37,638 bases of DNA from an uncultured Lewinella sp. (GTDB taxonomy: Bacteria > Bacteroidota > Bacteroidia > Chitinophagales > Saprospiraceae), in the NCBI GenBank assembly GCA_913056515.1, contig CAJXMP010000007.1:1-37638 (forward strand). The letters run 5' to 3'. Positions 18,084 through 27,000 of the stretch are shown in pieces. The notes under the pieces are model-generated. The model did no database searches. It was given only the letters and a program-made list of their open reading frames with translations, and was not told the DNA's origin. The stretch's first letter is position 1, and the number at the start of each line of letters is the position of its first letter. The position numbers were made by a program, and so were the translations under genes.

Positions 18084-18640
18084 CACCTTTGTGTTTCTTT
18101 CAGATAATGGGCTAATTTTTCTTTTAATAACTTTCTTCCAGTCGAGACATGCCATTTGGACGTGCCTACGGGAATAGATAATTTTTCCGCTATTTCTTGG
18201 TGTTTATATCCTTCGACGGCATACATGTTAAACACGATACGTGTCATTTCGGGGAGTTGTTGGATTGTTTTTAGGAGGTCCTCGGCTTTAAGTTGATCTA
18301 TGATTGAATCTGTTAAAGCGGGTTCTTGGACTTCTTCAATTTGTAGATTGTTTTTGTGTTTATTGTTTCGTCTGATTTCATCTAAGGCGGTATTGACAAT
18401 GATCCTTTTTACCCAAGCTGGAAAACTTCCAGATTGACTATAGCTATCTATTTTGGTAAAAACTTTTAGAAAGCCTGCATTTAAGATGTGCGCTGCTTGA
18501 TCTTCGTCTGTAGAATAGCGTATAGCTATCGCGAACATTGGACTATAGAGTTTTTGGTACAGGTATTTCTGCGCCAAACGCTCTTGGCGCACGCAACCTA
18601 CAATAAGGTCCTCTAAAGTACTTTGTTCATTAAATATCAT
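18083..18640 (-). CDS. RNA polymerase sigma-70 factor, ECF subfamily
   Basis: Sigma region 2 (FPAWVKRIIVNTALDEIRRNNK) and region 4 (MTRIVFNMYAVEGYKHQEIAEKLSIPVGTSKWHVSTGRKLLKEKL). Confidence 0.92.
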   Translation of the reverse strand: MIFNEQSTLEDLIVGCVRQERLAQKYLYQKLYSPMFAIAIRYSTDEDQAAHILNAGFLKVFTKIDSYSQSGSFPAWVKRIIVNTALDEIRRNNKHKNNLQIEEVQEPALTDSIIDQLKAEDLLKTIQQLPEMTRIVFNMYAVEGYKHQEIAEKLSIPVGTSKWHVSTGRKLLKEKLAHYLKETQR

Positions 18641-18698
18641 ACCGCAATATTCAAACTATAGACGATGGTCTTTGACAAAGGGTTGGAAATAAAATAAA

Positions 18699-18726
18699 AA
18701 AAGTTGGCCACAAAGGGCCAACTTTT
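18699..18726 (-). terminator. Terminator downstream of the VOC gene
   Basis: AAAAGTTGGCC-6 nt-GGCCAACTTTT; minus strand continues into a T-rich tract. Confidence 0.8.
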
Positions 18727-19795
18727 AATTTTTAACCCGATTGAATGAAAGCATTTTGAGCATCCAATCTGGTAGAGCTTTTGATGGTAATCTTTTTCTT
18801 AGATCAATATACCATCCTATTTTTTTGACTACAGGAATCTTGTGTGTCTCCACAAATTCGATGAGTGCTCCATCAGGATCTTCGATATAGGCAAAATTAC
18901 CTGCAGCTTCACCCATGTCAAAAGAGTCCATAGCTGCCGAACTATCCACAGTGAATGGGTGTCCAAGTTTTGCACATTTATCTCGAAGTTCTGGCATACC
19001 CTTTATATCAAAGCAAAGATGAATATAGCCGAGATCACCCCAAAGTCTGTCCTTGAAAATAAAGTTTGGTTTTCTGTCCAATGCTTGGACTAATTCTATT
19101 TGAGACTGACCAAGCATTCTAGAGAAAGGACCTTGTCTATTCTGACTGTGGGCAAGAATTACTCTGCGGTATTTTTGCTCCCCTGCAGGTAGTGCTTCAA
19201 AATCTTGGAACTGCTCGGTGTCATCACTGAGTATTTGGTCGTAGCCTAAAATTTCTTTGTAGAAGGTTAGTGATTTTTCCATATCACTAACTCCAATAAT
19301 ACAGCCATACACCCCACCGAAATGATCTCCAATTTTTCTAAACCAATTGGTCGATTCTACCGCTTCAAAAATATTACCATATGGATCTTTAGCGAAGAAA
19401 TGTTTTGCGCCAGCAGGATTCGTATGTACTTGTCCTAATAGCTCTACACCTTGTTGTTTTAGATCTTCATAGGCAGCATCTGCATTATGACACTTGAACT
19501 TATTGATGTTTAATCCTAAATCACCTAGTTGAATATCGAAGGCCGCAGGCTGAGGCGTTCTGCCTACATACTGCCATATTTCAAGTCCTCCACCACCTTG
19601 ACCACTTAGGGCTAGAATGGCATGTCTAGACTGAGGCTTATTAGCAGTGTAAGGAAGCATGAGTTTTGCTTCGGCTGCCTCTTCAAACATCTTGATGTCT
19701 ATTTTGAGGGTCTTTCTGTACCAATCAAAGGCTTCTTGAACATTTGGGATCCCAATTCCCATTTGTTGGATTCCGGAGATTAATGGTAAACTCAT
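18725..19795 (-). CDS. Two-domain VOC (glyoxalase/dioxygenase fold) protein
   Basis: Two VOC repeats: GIQQMGIGIPNVQEAFDWYRKTL...FFAKDPYGNIFEAVE and YGCIIGVSDMEKSLTFYKEIL...FAYIEDPDGALIEFVE. Start at 19795 (MSLPLISG) because the longer ORF runs into a terminator hairpin. Confidence 0.82.
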   Translation of the reverse strand: MSLPLISGIQQMGIGIPNVQEAFDWYRKTLKIDIKMFEEAAEAKLMLPYTANKPQSRHAILALSGQGGGGLEIWQYVGRTPQPAAFDIQLGDLGLNINKFKCHNADAAYEDLKQQGVELLGQVHTNPAGAKHFFAKDPYGNIFEAVESTNWFRKIGDHFGGVYGCIIGVSDMEKSLTFYKEILGYDQILSDDTEQFQDFEALPAGEQKYRRVILAHSQNRQGPFSRMLGQSQIELVQALDRKPNFIFKDRLWGDLGYIHLCFDIKGMPELRDKCAKLGHPFTVDSSAAMDSFDMGEAAGNFAYIEDPDGALIEFVETHKIPVVKKIGWYIDLRKRLPSKALPDWMLKMLSFNRVKN

Positions 19796-19811
19796 AAGGT
19801 ATAAAATTGAA

Positions 19812-19836
19812 AAAGCGATACGCAAGGTATCGCTTT
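19812..19836 (-). terminator. Terminator downstream of the alpha-oxoamine synthase gene
   Basis: AAAGCGATAC-gcaag-GTATCGCTTT; minus strand continues TTCAATTTTAT. Confidence 0.65.
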
Positions 19837-19860
19837 AGTTATCTATATAATCAAAAAGGC

Positions 19861-21099
19861 TTATCCTCTGTGCAAAACGTGATCGTATGCTCCAGACTCA
19901 AGCTTTTGCTTAATATCTTTAAATGCGACAATCGTTCTATCGATATCCTCTTGGTTGTGTACCGCTGTAGGAATCAAACGAAGTAGAATCATTCCCTTAG
20001 GAATAACTGGATATGTTACGATGGAACAGAATATGCCGTGGTTTTCACGAAGATCTTTAACCAATGCCATTGCATAGATTTCATCTCCTTCTAAGTATAC
20101 TGGTGTTACACAAGAATTGGTTACACCAATGTCGAAGCCTTCTGCCTTCAAAGAAGATTGTAAAGCATTTACATTTCTCCAAAGGTTGTTTTTGAATTCA
20201 GGTTGCGTTCTAAGCATTTCTAAACGCTTGATGTTTCCTTTAACCACTGGCATAGCTAGTGATTTGGCAAACATTTGTGAACGCATGTTGTATTTCAAGA
20301 ATTCAATTACATTTTTATCACCAGCAAGGAATGCTCCGAAGCTAGCCATTGATTTTGCAAAAGTAGAGAAGTAGATGTCAATTTCATCTTGAACACCTTG
20401 CTCTTCACCTGCTCCAGCACCTGTCTCACCAAGTGTACCGAATCCGTGTGCATCATCAACTAATAATCTGAATTCGAACTTATCTTTTAAGGCAACGATT
20501 TCTTTCAATTTCCCTTGGTCTCCACGCATACCGAATACACCTTCTGAAATCACTAGAATAGAACCGCCAGTTTTCTCAATCATAGCAGTAGCACGCTCTA
20601 GGTTTTTCTCTAGGCTTTCCATATTGTTGTGGTCAAAAGCGAAACGCTTTCCGTGGTGCATACGTACACCGTCAACAATACATGCATGACTTTCTGCATC
20701 ATAAACTACTACATCTTGACGATCAAGAAGCGCGTCAATAGCAGACATGATACCTTGGTATCCAAAGTTGACTAATACAGCTGTTTCTTTCTTTACGAAT
20801 TCAGCTAATTGCTTTTCTAACTCTCCATGTAGATCAGTATTACCGGACATCATTCGCGCACCCATTGGGTAAGCAATTCCGTAATCTGCAGCGGCTTCAG
20901 CATCTACTTTTCTTACTTCTGGGTGGTTCCCTAAACCTAGGTAGTTGTTGATACTCCAACAAACTACTTCTTTCCCATTGAAGTACATGCGGTTAGATAA
21001 CTCTCCCTCTAGTTTAGGGAAAATGTAATATCCTTCTGCGATTTCTGCAAATCTGCCTAATGGCCCTCTATTTTTCCTAATCTTTTCAAACAAATCCAT
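19861..21099 (-). CDS. Alpha-oxoamine synthase family PLP enzyme (serine palmitoyltransferase / cysteate acyltransferase / KBL-like)
   Basis: NNYLGLGNHPEVRKVDAEAAADYGIAYPMGARMMSGNTDLHGELEKQLA, VVYDAESHACIVDGVRMHHGKRFAFDHNN, LLVDDAHGFGTLGETGAGAGE, FSTFAKSMASFGAF (PLP lysine). Confidence 0.88.
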   Translation of the reverse strand: MDLFEKIRKNRGPLGRFAEIAEGYYIFPKLEGELSNRMYFNGKEVVCWSINNYLGLGNHPEVRKVDAEAAADYGIAYPMGARMMSGNTDLHGELEKQLAEFVKKETAVLVNFGYQGIMSAIDALLDRQDVVVYDAESHACIVDGVRMHHGKRFAFDHNNMESLEKNLERATAMIEKTGGSILVISEGVFGMRGDQGKLKEIVALKDKFEFRLLVDDAHGFGTLGETGAGAGEEQGVQDEIDIYFSTFAKSMASFGAFLAGDKNVIEFLKYNMRSQMFAKSLAMPVVKGNIKRLEMLRTQPEFKNNLWRNVNALQSSLKAEGFDIGVTNSCVTPVYLEGDEIYAMALVKDLRENHGIFCSIVTYPVIPKGMILLRLIPTAVHNQEDIDRTIVAFKDIKQKLESGAYDHVLHRG

Positions 21100-21199
21100 A
21101 GCAAATAAATTAGTGACCTGGCACGTTTTTTCAATTGATTATAAGTGCGCAGGATGTTTTATTTTGGTAATTATCAATGTAGTAGATCCTTCTACCTCA

Positions 21200-21232
21200 C
21201 AAATTTAAGCGTAAAAATAATTAATTATTCAA
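21200..21232 (-). promoter_or_regulatory. Putative promoter of the alpha-oxoamine synthase gene: TTG-22 nt-TAAATTTG
   Basis: Minus strand TTG 21232-21230 and TAAATTTG 21207-21200. Confidence 0.45.
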
Positions 21233-21274
21233 GAAACTAAACTTGCAAGAAGTTTAATTTACTCGAAACATACA

Positions 21275-21289
21275 TTCCTGTGACAGGAA
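21275..21289. repeat. 15-bp palindrome TTCCTGT-G-ACAGGAA
   Basis: Exact inverted repeat, upstream of the putative alpha-oxoamine synthase promoter. Confidence 0.8.
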
Positions 21290-21326
21290 CCGTAATTTTA
21301 TTTGGAAAGCTAAAAGCAATATAATA

Positions 21327-21354
21327 AAAAAGCACCTGCTGTGAGGTGCTTTTT
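21327..21354 (-). terminator. Terminator downstream of the cysteine-synthase-like gene
   Basis: AAAAAGCACCT-gctgtg-AGGTGCTTTTT, T-rich continuation on minus. Confidence 0.8.
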
Positions 21355-21360
21355 ATTTTT

Positions 21361-22389
21361 TTAGATAAATCCTTGTTCTTTCATCCAATCATCGTTGAAA
21401 ATCTTGCCGAAGTATTTACTTCCATGATCAGAAAATAGGACTACTACAACGTCGTCTTCTTGGTATTGATCGGCACATTGCATTAGGCCTTGTAGGGCGG
21501 CACCAGCAGAATAACCAACCAGAATACCTTCTTCTGCCGCTAGTCTTCTTGCCATATGGGCAGCCTCTGCATCAGTTACTTTTACGAATTCGTCTACTCG
21601 GTCGAATAATACATTGTCTGGAATAATATTTTTTCCAACCGCTTCTAATTTATAAGAATAGATTTCATTCGGATCGAATTCACCTGTTTCGTGGTATTTC
21701 TTTAACACCGAACCGTACGCATCAACGCCAATAACTTGGATGGTCGGATTTTGATCTTTAAGGTATGAACCGGTACCAGTTAGTGTACCACCAGTTCCAC
21801 AAGCAGCAATGTAATGCGTTACTTGACCTTGTGTTTGATTCCAAATCTCAGGACCAGTACTTGCGTAATGTGCCTTGTAATTATCTGTATTATAGTATTG
21901 ATTGATGTAGTATGAATTTTCAATCTCTTTCTCCAATCTTTTAGCAACAGAATAGTATGAATTAGGATCTTCAGCCTTTAAATGTGTTGGAGAGATCAAC
22001 AATTCTGCACCAATTGCTTTTAGTGCCTGTCTTTTTTCCATGGAAATTTTCTCAGGAGCTGTAAGAATACATTTGTACCCTTTTACAGCACATACCATGG
22101 CAACACTAAAACCAGTATTTCCAGAAGTGGACTCTATCACTGTGCCTCCAGGTTTAAGTAAACCTTTGCGTTCTGCCTCTTCTATACAGTGGATAGCAAT
22201 ACGATCCTTTGCACTAAGACCAGGATTGAAAGACTCAATCTTTGCATAAACCGTACAAGGAAGATCCTTGCAAATCCTGTTCAAGCGAACAAGCGGGGTG
22301 TTACCTACAGTCTCTAAAATGGATGTATGTCTGCCCTTTACAACGACAGGTTTTTTACTAACTAGCATATCGTGATTATTTACATTCAC
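21361..22389 (-). CDS. PLP-dependent cysteine synthase / cystathionine beta-synthase-like enzyme (no CBS domains)
   Basis: TVGNTPLVRLNRI, NPGLSAKDRIA (PLP lysine), ESTSGNTGFS, AACGTGGTLTGTG, EEGILVGYSAGAAL. Start could be 22368 (MLVSKKP) if the TAAATTTG at 22394-22401 is the promoter. Confidence 0.87.
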   Translation of the reverse strand: MNVNNHDMLVSKKPVVVKGRHTSILETVGNTPLVRLNRICKDLPCTVYAKIESFNPGLSAKDRIAIHCIEEAERKGLLKPGGTVIESTSGNTGFSVAMVCAVKGYKCILTAPEKISMEKRQALKAIGAELLISPTHLKAEDPNSYYSVAKRLEKEIENSYYINQYYNTDNYKAHYASTGPEIWNQTQGQVTHYIAACGTGGTLTGTGSYLKDQNPTIQVIGVDAYGSVLKKYHETGEFDPNEIYSYKLEAVGKNIIPDNVLFDRVDEFVKVTDAEAAHMARRLAAEEGILVGYSAGAALQGLMQCADQYQEDDVVVVLFSDHGSKYFGKIFNDDWMKEQGFI

Positions 22390-22393
22390 TCTA

Positions 22394-22401
22394 CAAATTT
22401 A
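22394..22401 (-). promoter_or_regulatory. Putative -7 element TAAATTTG for the cysteine-synthase-like gene
   Basis: Exact TAnnTTTG match on the minus strand. Confidence 0.35.
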
Positions 22402-22424
22402 ATAATAATGGCAAAAACTTGAAA

Positions 22425-22490
22425 AATATTTAAAGTAATACTTCTTTTCTTTAGTTTTTATATAGTGAAAAGCCATTTACTTTAAATATT
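22425..22490. repeat. Nested inverted repeat: 14-bp outer arms AATATTTAAAGTAA / TTACTTTAAATATT with inner CTTTTC / GAAAAG
   Basis: Outer arms 22425-22438 and 22477-22490 exact reverse complements; inner arms 22444-22449 and 22467-22472. Confidence 0.85.
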
Positions 22491-22628
22491 GTCTAATTAA
22501 TATATAGTCTATTCAAGAATAATTAGTCTATTATTAACAGAATGTGCACCCATAAACGCGATTTTAACCTGCTTTGCTCATGAAGTTATTTTGGATTGTC
22601 TATTTTTAGAATATTAATACAAACCTAC

Positions 22629-24008
22629 ATGTCAAAACATTATCTGACTTTATTGGCGCCCTTGCTTTTTGTGATTTTTGCCTTTCAAATGGTGAAAAAT
22701 CAGCAGGCTGTTGACCGCAGGGTACATTATTTTCAGTACGACCAGGCAGGGTATTATTCTTATCTGCCCGCCATGTTTTTGTATGAGCAAGATTGGACTT
22801 TCCAGTTTTTCGATGAGCATGGTATGCAATCTGGACAATTTGTCAAAGAAATAAATGGGCAAGCCTTTAATAAATATCCGGTTGGAGTGGCTATACTTCA
22901 GGCGCCTTTTTTTGCTGTTGGTCACGTTATAGCGGCTTGGAACGGTGACGCGCAAAATGGGTTTACCAAACCATATCGGCGGGCGGTGTTTATTTCCGTA
23001 TTGTTTTACATTACCGTTGGATTATTATTGTTGCGGCGGGTGTTAAGCCGATACTTCTCATCATGGGTGGTGTTCTGGAGCCTTGCCATAGTTGGTCTAG
23101 GGACGAATTTGATTTTTTATAGTACGCATGAACCCTTGATGTCCCATGGTTATTCCTTTTTTATTTTTTCCTTGATAGTGTTTATATCTGATGCCTTTCA
23201 AAGGACGAAACAATCCAAGTATATTCTGTGGATGGGTGTTTGTGCTGGATTAGTGCTTTTAACTCGAATACCGAATGCTTTGGTTTTTATTATTCCAATT
23301 TTATGGGGTGTTTTTGATAGAGCATCTTGGCAAAATAGATTGTCTGAACTGTGGGAAAAGAAAATATTTGTACTTGGGGCCTTGGGATTAGCTTTTGTAG
23401 TTTTTGTGCCTCAACTACTATACTATAAAGCATCGGTGGGTAGTTATTGGATAGACTCTTATGGAGATGAGCGTTTCTTTTTCTCTGATCCCTTATTTGC
23501 AAAAGTACTATTCTCCTTTAGAAAAGGCTGGCTCATATATACACCCCTTTGTGGCTTTGCATTACTTGGATTTTTTTGGCTTAAAAGGTATTTCAAATTT
23601 GGCTTTTGGGGTATACTGATCTATACGGTATTGCAATTTATCGTAGTAAGTTCTTGGGGTTGTTGGTGGTATGGAGGAGGATTCAGTATGCGGCCATTTA
23701 CGGAGAGTTTGGCTCTATTAATTTTCCCCTTAGCTGCATGGATCCAATGGACAACGACTAAACAGTGGAGTCAATATGCTTTTGTGCTAATATTGGTACC
23801 TTTCTTTTGGCTTCAAGAATTACATTTACATCAGTATTGTAAGTCTGTTATTCATAATGACTCCATGTCATTAGAGGCCTATAAAGTTATTTTTGGTAAA
23901 AGATACCCCATTGGTCAAGAAGCGATGGATAGGAGAGAAGAAGTATTGCTTAGACCAGATCCAGGACGAGTAAATAAAGACGCCGAGTTTAGGCGTAATA
24001 TGAAATAG
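22629..24008 (+). CDS. Polytopic membrane protein, GT-C glycosyltransferase-like (PMT/GT39-like fold suspected)
   Basis: Many TM helices; YDQAGYYSYLPAMFLYEQ and NKYPVGVAILQAPFF in the first periplasmic loop; ATG 22629 preferred. Confidence 0.6.
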   Translation: MSKHYLTLLAPLLFVIFAFQMVKNQQAVDRRVHYFQYDQAGYYSYLPAMFLYEQDWTFQFFDEHGMQSGQFVKEINGQAFNKYPVGVAILQAPFFAVGHVIAAWNGDAQNGFTKPYRRAVFISVLFYITVGLLLLRRVLSRYFSSWVVFWSLAIVGLGTNLIFYSTHEPLMSHGYSFFIFSLIVFISDAFQRTKQSKYILWMGVCAGLVLLTRIPNALVFIIPILWGVFDRASWQNRLSELWEKKIFVLGALGLAFVVFVPQLLYYKASVGSYWIDSYGDERFFFSDPLFAKVLFSFRKGWLIYTPLCGFALLGFFWLKRYFKFGFWGILIYTVLQFIVVSSWGCWWYGGGFSMRPFTESLALLIFPLAAWIQWTTTKQWSQYAFVLILVPFFWLQELHLHQYCKSVIHNDSMSLEAYKVIFGKRYPIGQEAMDRREEVLLRPDPGRVNKDAEFRRNMK

Positions 24009-24030
24009 ATAACCATTACAAAATTGAACT

Positions 24031-27000
24031 ATGTATAATACATCTAAATCCATTTTGCTAGGATTGTTATTAGGTTGTACACTTCCTGCCTTTGGTCAAA
24101 AGGTTTGGGTTCGGACTCCTGATATAGCTCCTGACGCATCTATGATTACATTTTCCTATCAAGGAGATATTTGGACAGCTAACATTGATGGCAGTAATGC
24201 TAAGCGTTTGACCGTTCATGAGGCTTATGAATCGCAACCATGTTTTAGTCCAGATGGGGAGAAGGTATTGTTCACTGGAGCTCGTTTTGGTAATAATGAC
24301 TTATTTGAGATTCAAGCTAATGGGTCTGTGCAAAGATTAACTTTCCATAGTACTTACGATGTAGCAGGTGAATATGACCGGAAAGGGAATATCTTCTTTA
24401 ATACGAGGCGTTTAGGTGTGCATGTGGAACGTGAAGCTGAGATTCAAAAGTTGGCAAAGGGCCAAGCTAGTCCAGAGGTTTTTATGAGTGGTCTAGGGTT
24501 TAATCCATCTATTTCAAAAGATGGAACCTATATAGCATTCGAACGCGGAACCTGTAGAATCGAGCGAGAAGCTTACAGAGGTCCTGCCAATAGAGATATT
24601 TGGGTTTATAACACCAAAGATCAAACCTACACTCAAATCACTACCGATGAAGGGCAGGATATTTTCCCTGAAATCGCGAATGATGGAACCTTATACTTTG
24701 TATCAGCAAGAGGAGGTAGATATAATATCTATAAAACCAGCTTAACTGCAGGGGCAAAGCCAGAACAAGTGAGTTCCTTCAAAGCAGACGGTATCCGCCA
24801 CTTCAATATTACGCCGGATGGTAAACAAGCCATAGTAGAAATTGCAGATGAAATTCGTTTGATTGATTTGTCCAAAGGGGGAACAGGTAAAGCGATTGCA
24901 TTAAACTTACCTGTTGATAGTCGTTATGATAGTTATGAGCATAAGACGTTTAGAAATGGACTTGGAGCTTACGCTATTTCTCCAGATGGAAAACAGATGT
25001 CTGCTACGACTCGAGGAGAGGTTTTTGTTTTTGAAAATGATAAAGAAAATAAGAGAACAAAGAATGTTTCACAAAGTGCATATCGAGAGAAGAATGCGCA
25101 ATGGTTGAATGATTCAACCATGCTATTCTTATCAGATAGAGGAGGAGACTATGATTTATACATGGCTCATTCAGTAGATACCAGTAGGCCAAGTTTATTG
25201 AAGTCATATATGTTAGCGGTAGAAAAATGGAGAGATACAGATAACGACATGGCTTATTTTGATTTATCTCCGGATAAAAGCCAAGTCGTTATGCTTGATG
25301 GTAGAGGAAAACTAAGTGTGGCTGATATTTCGGACTCGACAGGTATTACAAATGAAAAAGTTCTTTTAGACTCTTGGGCTACTCCAGGTGGGATGTCTTG
25401 GAGCCCAGATGGGCAATGGTTGGCTTTCTCCATGGATGACTTAGATTTTAATGAGGAGATCTTCATTATGAAAGCAGATGGATCAGGTGAACCTATCAAT
25501 GTCTCGATGCACCCACGTTCTGATTCTAACCCGGTTTGGAGTCCAGATGGGAGTAAGTTAGGATTTGAATCTATTCGTAATAATGGCGATTCAGATATTT
25601 GGTTTGTTTGGTTGAAACAGAACGATTGGGAAAGGTCTAGAACGGATTGGGATTTACAAGAAGCCCCTAAGAAGGGTAAAAAAGATTCAGTTATTGTAGA
25701 TATAGACACGGATAATATTTACAGAAGACTGGTTCAGGTTACTCGTTTAGCAGGTAATGAGCGTAATCTGACTATTGCAGCAGATGGAGAAACATTCTTA
25801 TTTACCACTAATGGCGGTGGACGTACAGGTGCCGGTGGTGATCAGAACTTGATGTCGGTAAAATGGGATGGTTCTGAACTCAAAACGCTAAAAAGTAAAG
25901 TCAATCTATATGCTCTAAGTTATGATCCAGCATCTAAGAAATATTATTACATCAGTAGAGGAAATATCTATAAAGCTGATGTAAAAGGTAAAGGCGATAA
26001 GATCAGTTTTACTGCTAAAATGGAAGTTTTAAGGGAAGTAGAACGCGCTCAAATTTTCGATGAAGGTTGGAGAGCATTAAATGCAGGATTTTATGATCCA
26101 AAATTCCATGGTCAAGACTTCGAGGCCTTAAGAGCAAAATATCGTCCAAGAGCTTTGGCCGCTTCTACTGCGCAAGAATTTAGACTACAATTCAATGAGA
26201 TGATAGGCCAATTAGATGCGTCACATATGGGTATGTATGGATCTAATCCAGAAGAAACGCAACGCGAACGAACCGGTTTAATAGGAGCTCAACTCAAAGG
26301 AACGGACAATGGATATCTGGTTCAAGCAATCGTGCCAGGTAGTCCGGCAGATAAAGTAGAGAGCAAATTGAATGTGGGCGATCAGATATTAGCTATTAAT
26401 GGAGAGGCAGTCAACCAAGGTCGAAATGTATACAAAGCATTAGAAGGTACAGCCAATACCCAAGTTTTGTTGGATGTATTGTCCAGCGACGGTAATAGTA
26501 GAGAGGTGATTATAACCCCGCAAAGTACATTATCCACTGTATTGTATGATGCTTGGGTAGCGGAGCGTAGAGCGCTTACTGATAAATATTCGGATGGGAA
26601 ATTGGGATACATCCACATCCGAGGAATGAATTGGCCAAGTTTTGAAAATTTTGAAAGAGAACTGATGGCTTCTGGATATGGTAAAGAAGGAGTGGTGATT
26701 GATGTAAGATATAATGGAGGTGGTTGGACCACGGATATGATGATGGCTGTATTAAATGTTAGACAACACTCTTACACGGTGCCAAGAGGTGCTGCAGCTG
26801 ATCTGGATAAGGAGAATAAAAAATTCCGAGAGCATTATCCATATGGAGAACGTTTACCGCTATCTAGTTGGACCAAGCCATCGATAGCGCTTTGTAATCA
26901 AAACTCCTATTCGAATGCAGAGATTTTCTCTCATGCCTTTAAGACTTTGGGGCACGGTAAGTTGGTAGGTGTTCCAACTTTTGGAGCTGTAATCTCAACA

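Noticed and set aside
18725-19825. VOC protein as 4-hydroxyphenylpyruvate dioxygenase, which would pair with fahA
   Set aside because: Size and two-VOC layout are similar, but the C-terminus lacks the HPPD-type GNFxxLFEAIE motif; kept as generic VOC.
19861-21099. Straight annotation as glycine C-acetyltransferase (kbl)
   Set aside because: Family is right, but the N-terminus and extended motifs look more like Spt/cysteate acyltransferase-type enzymes, and no threonine dehydrogenase gene is adjacent; substrate left open.
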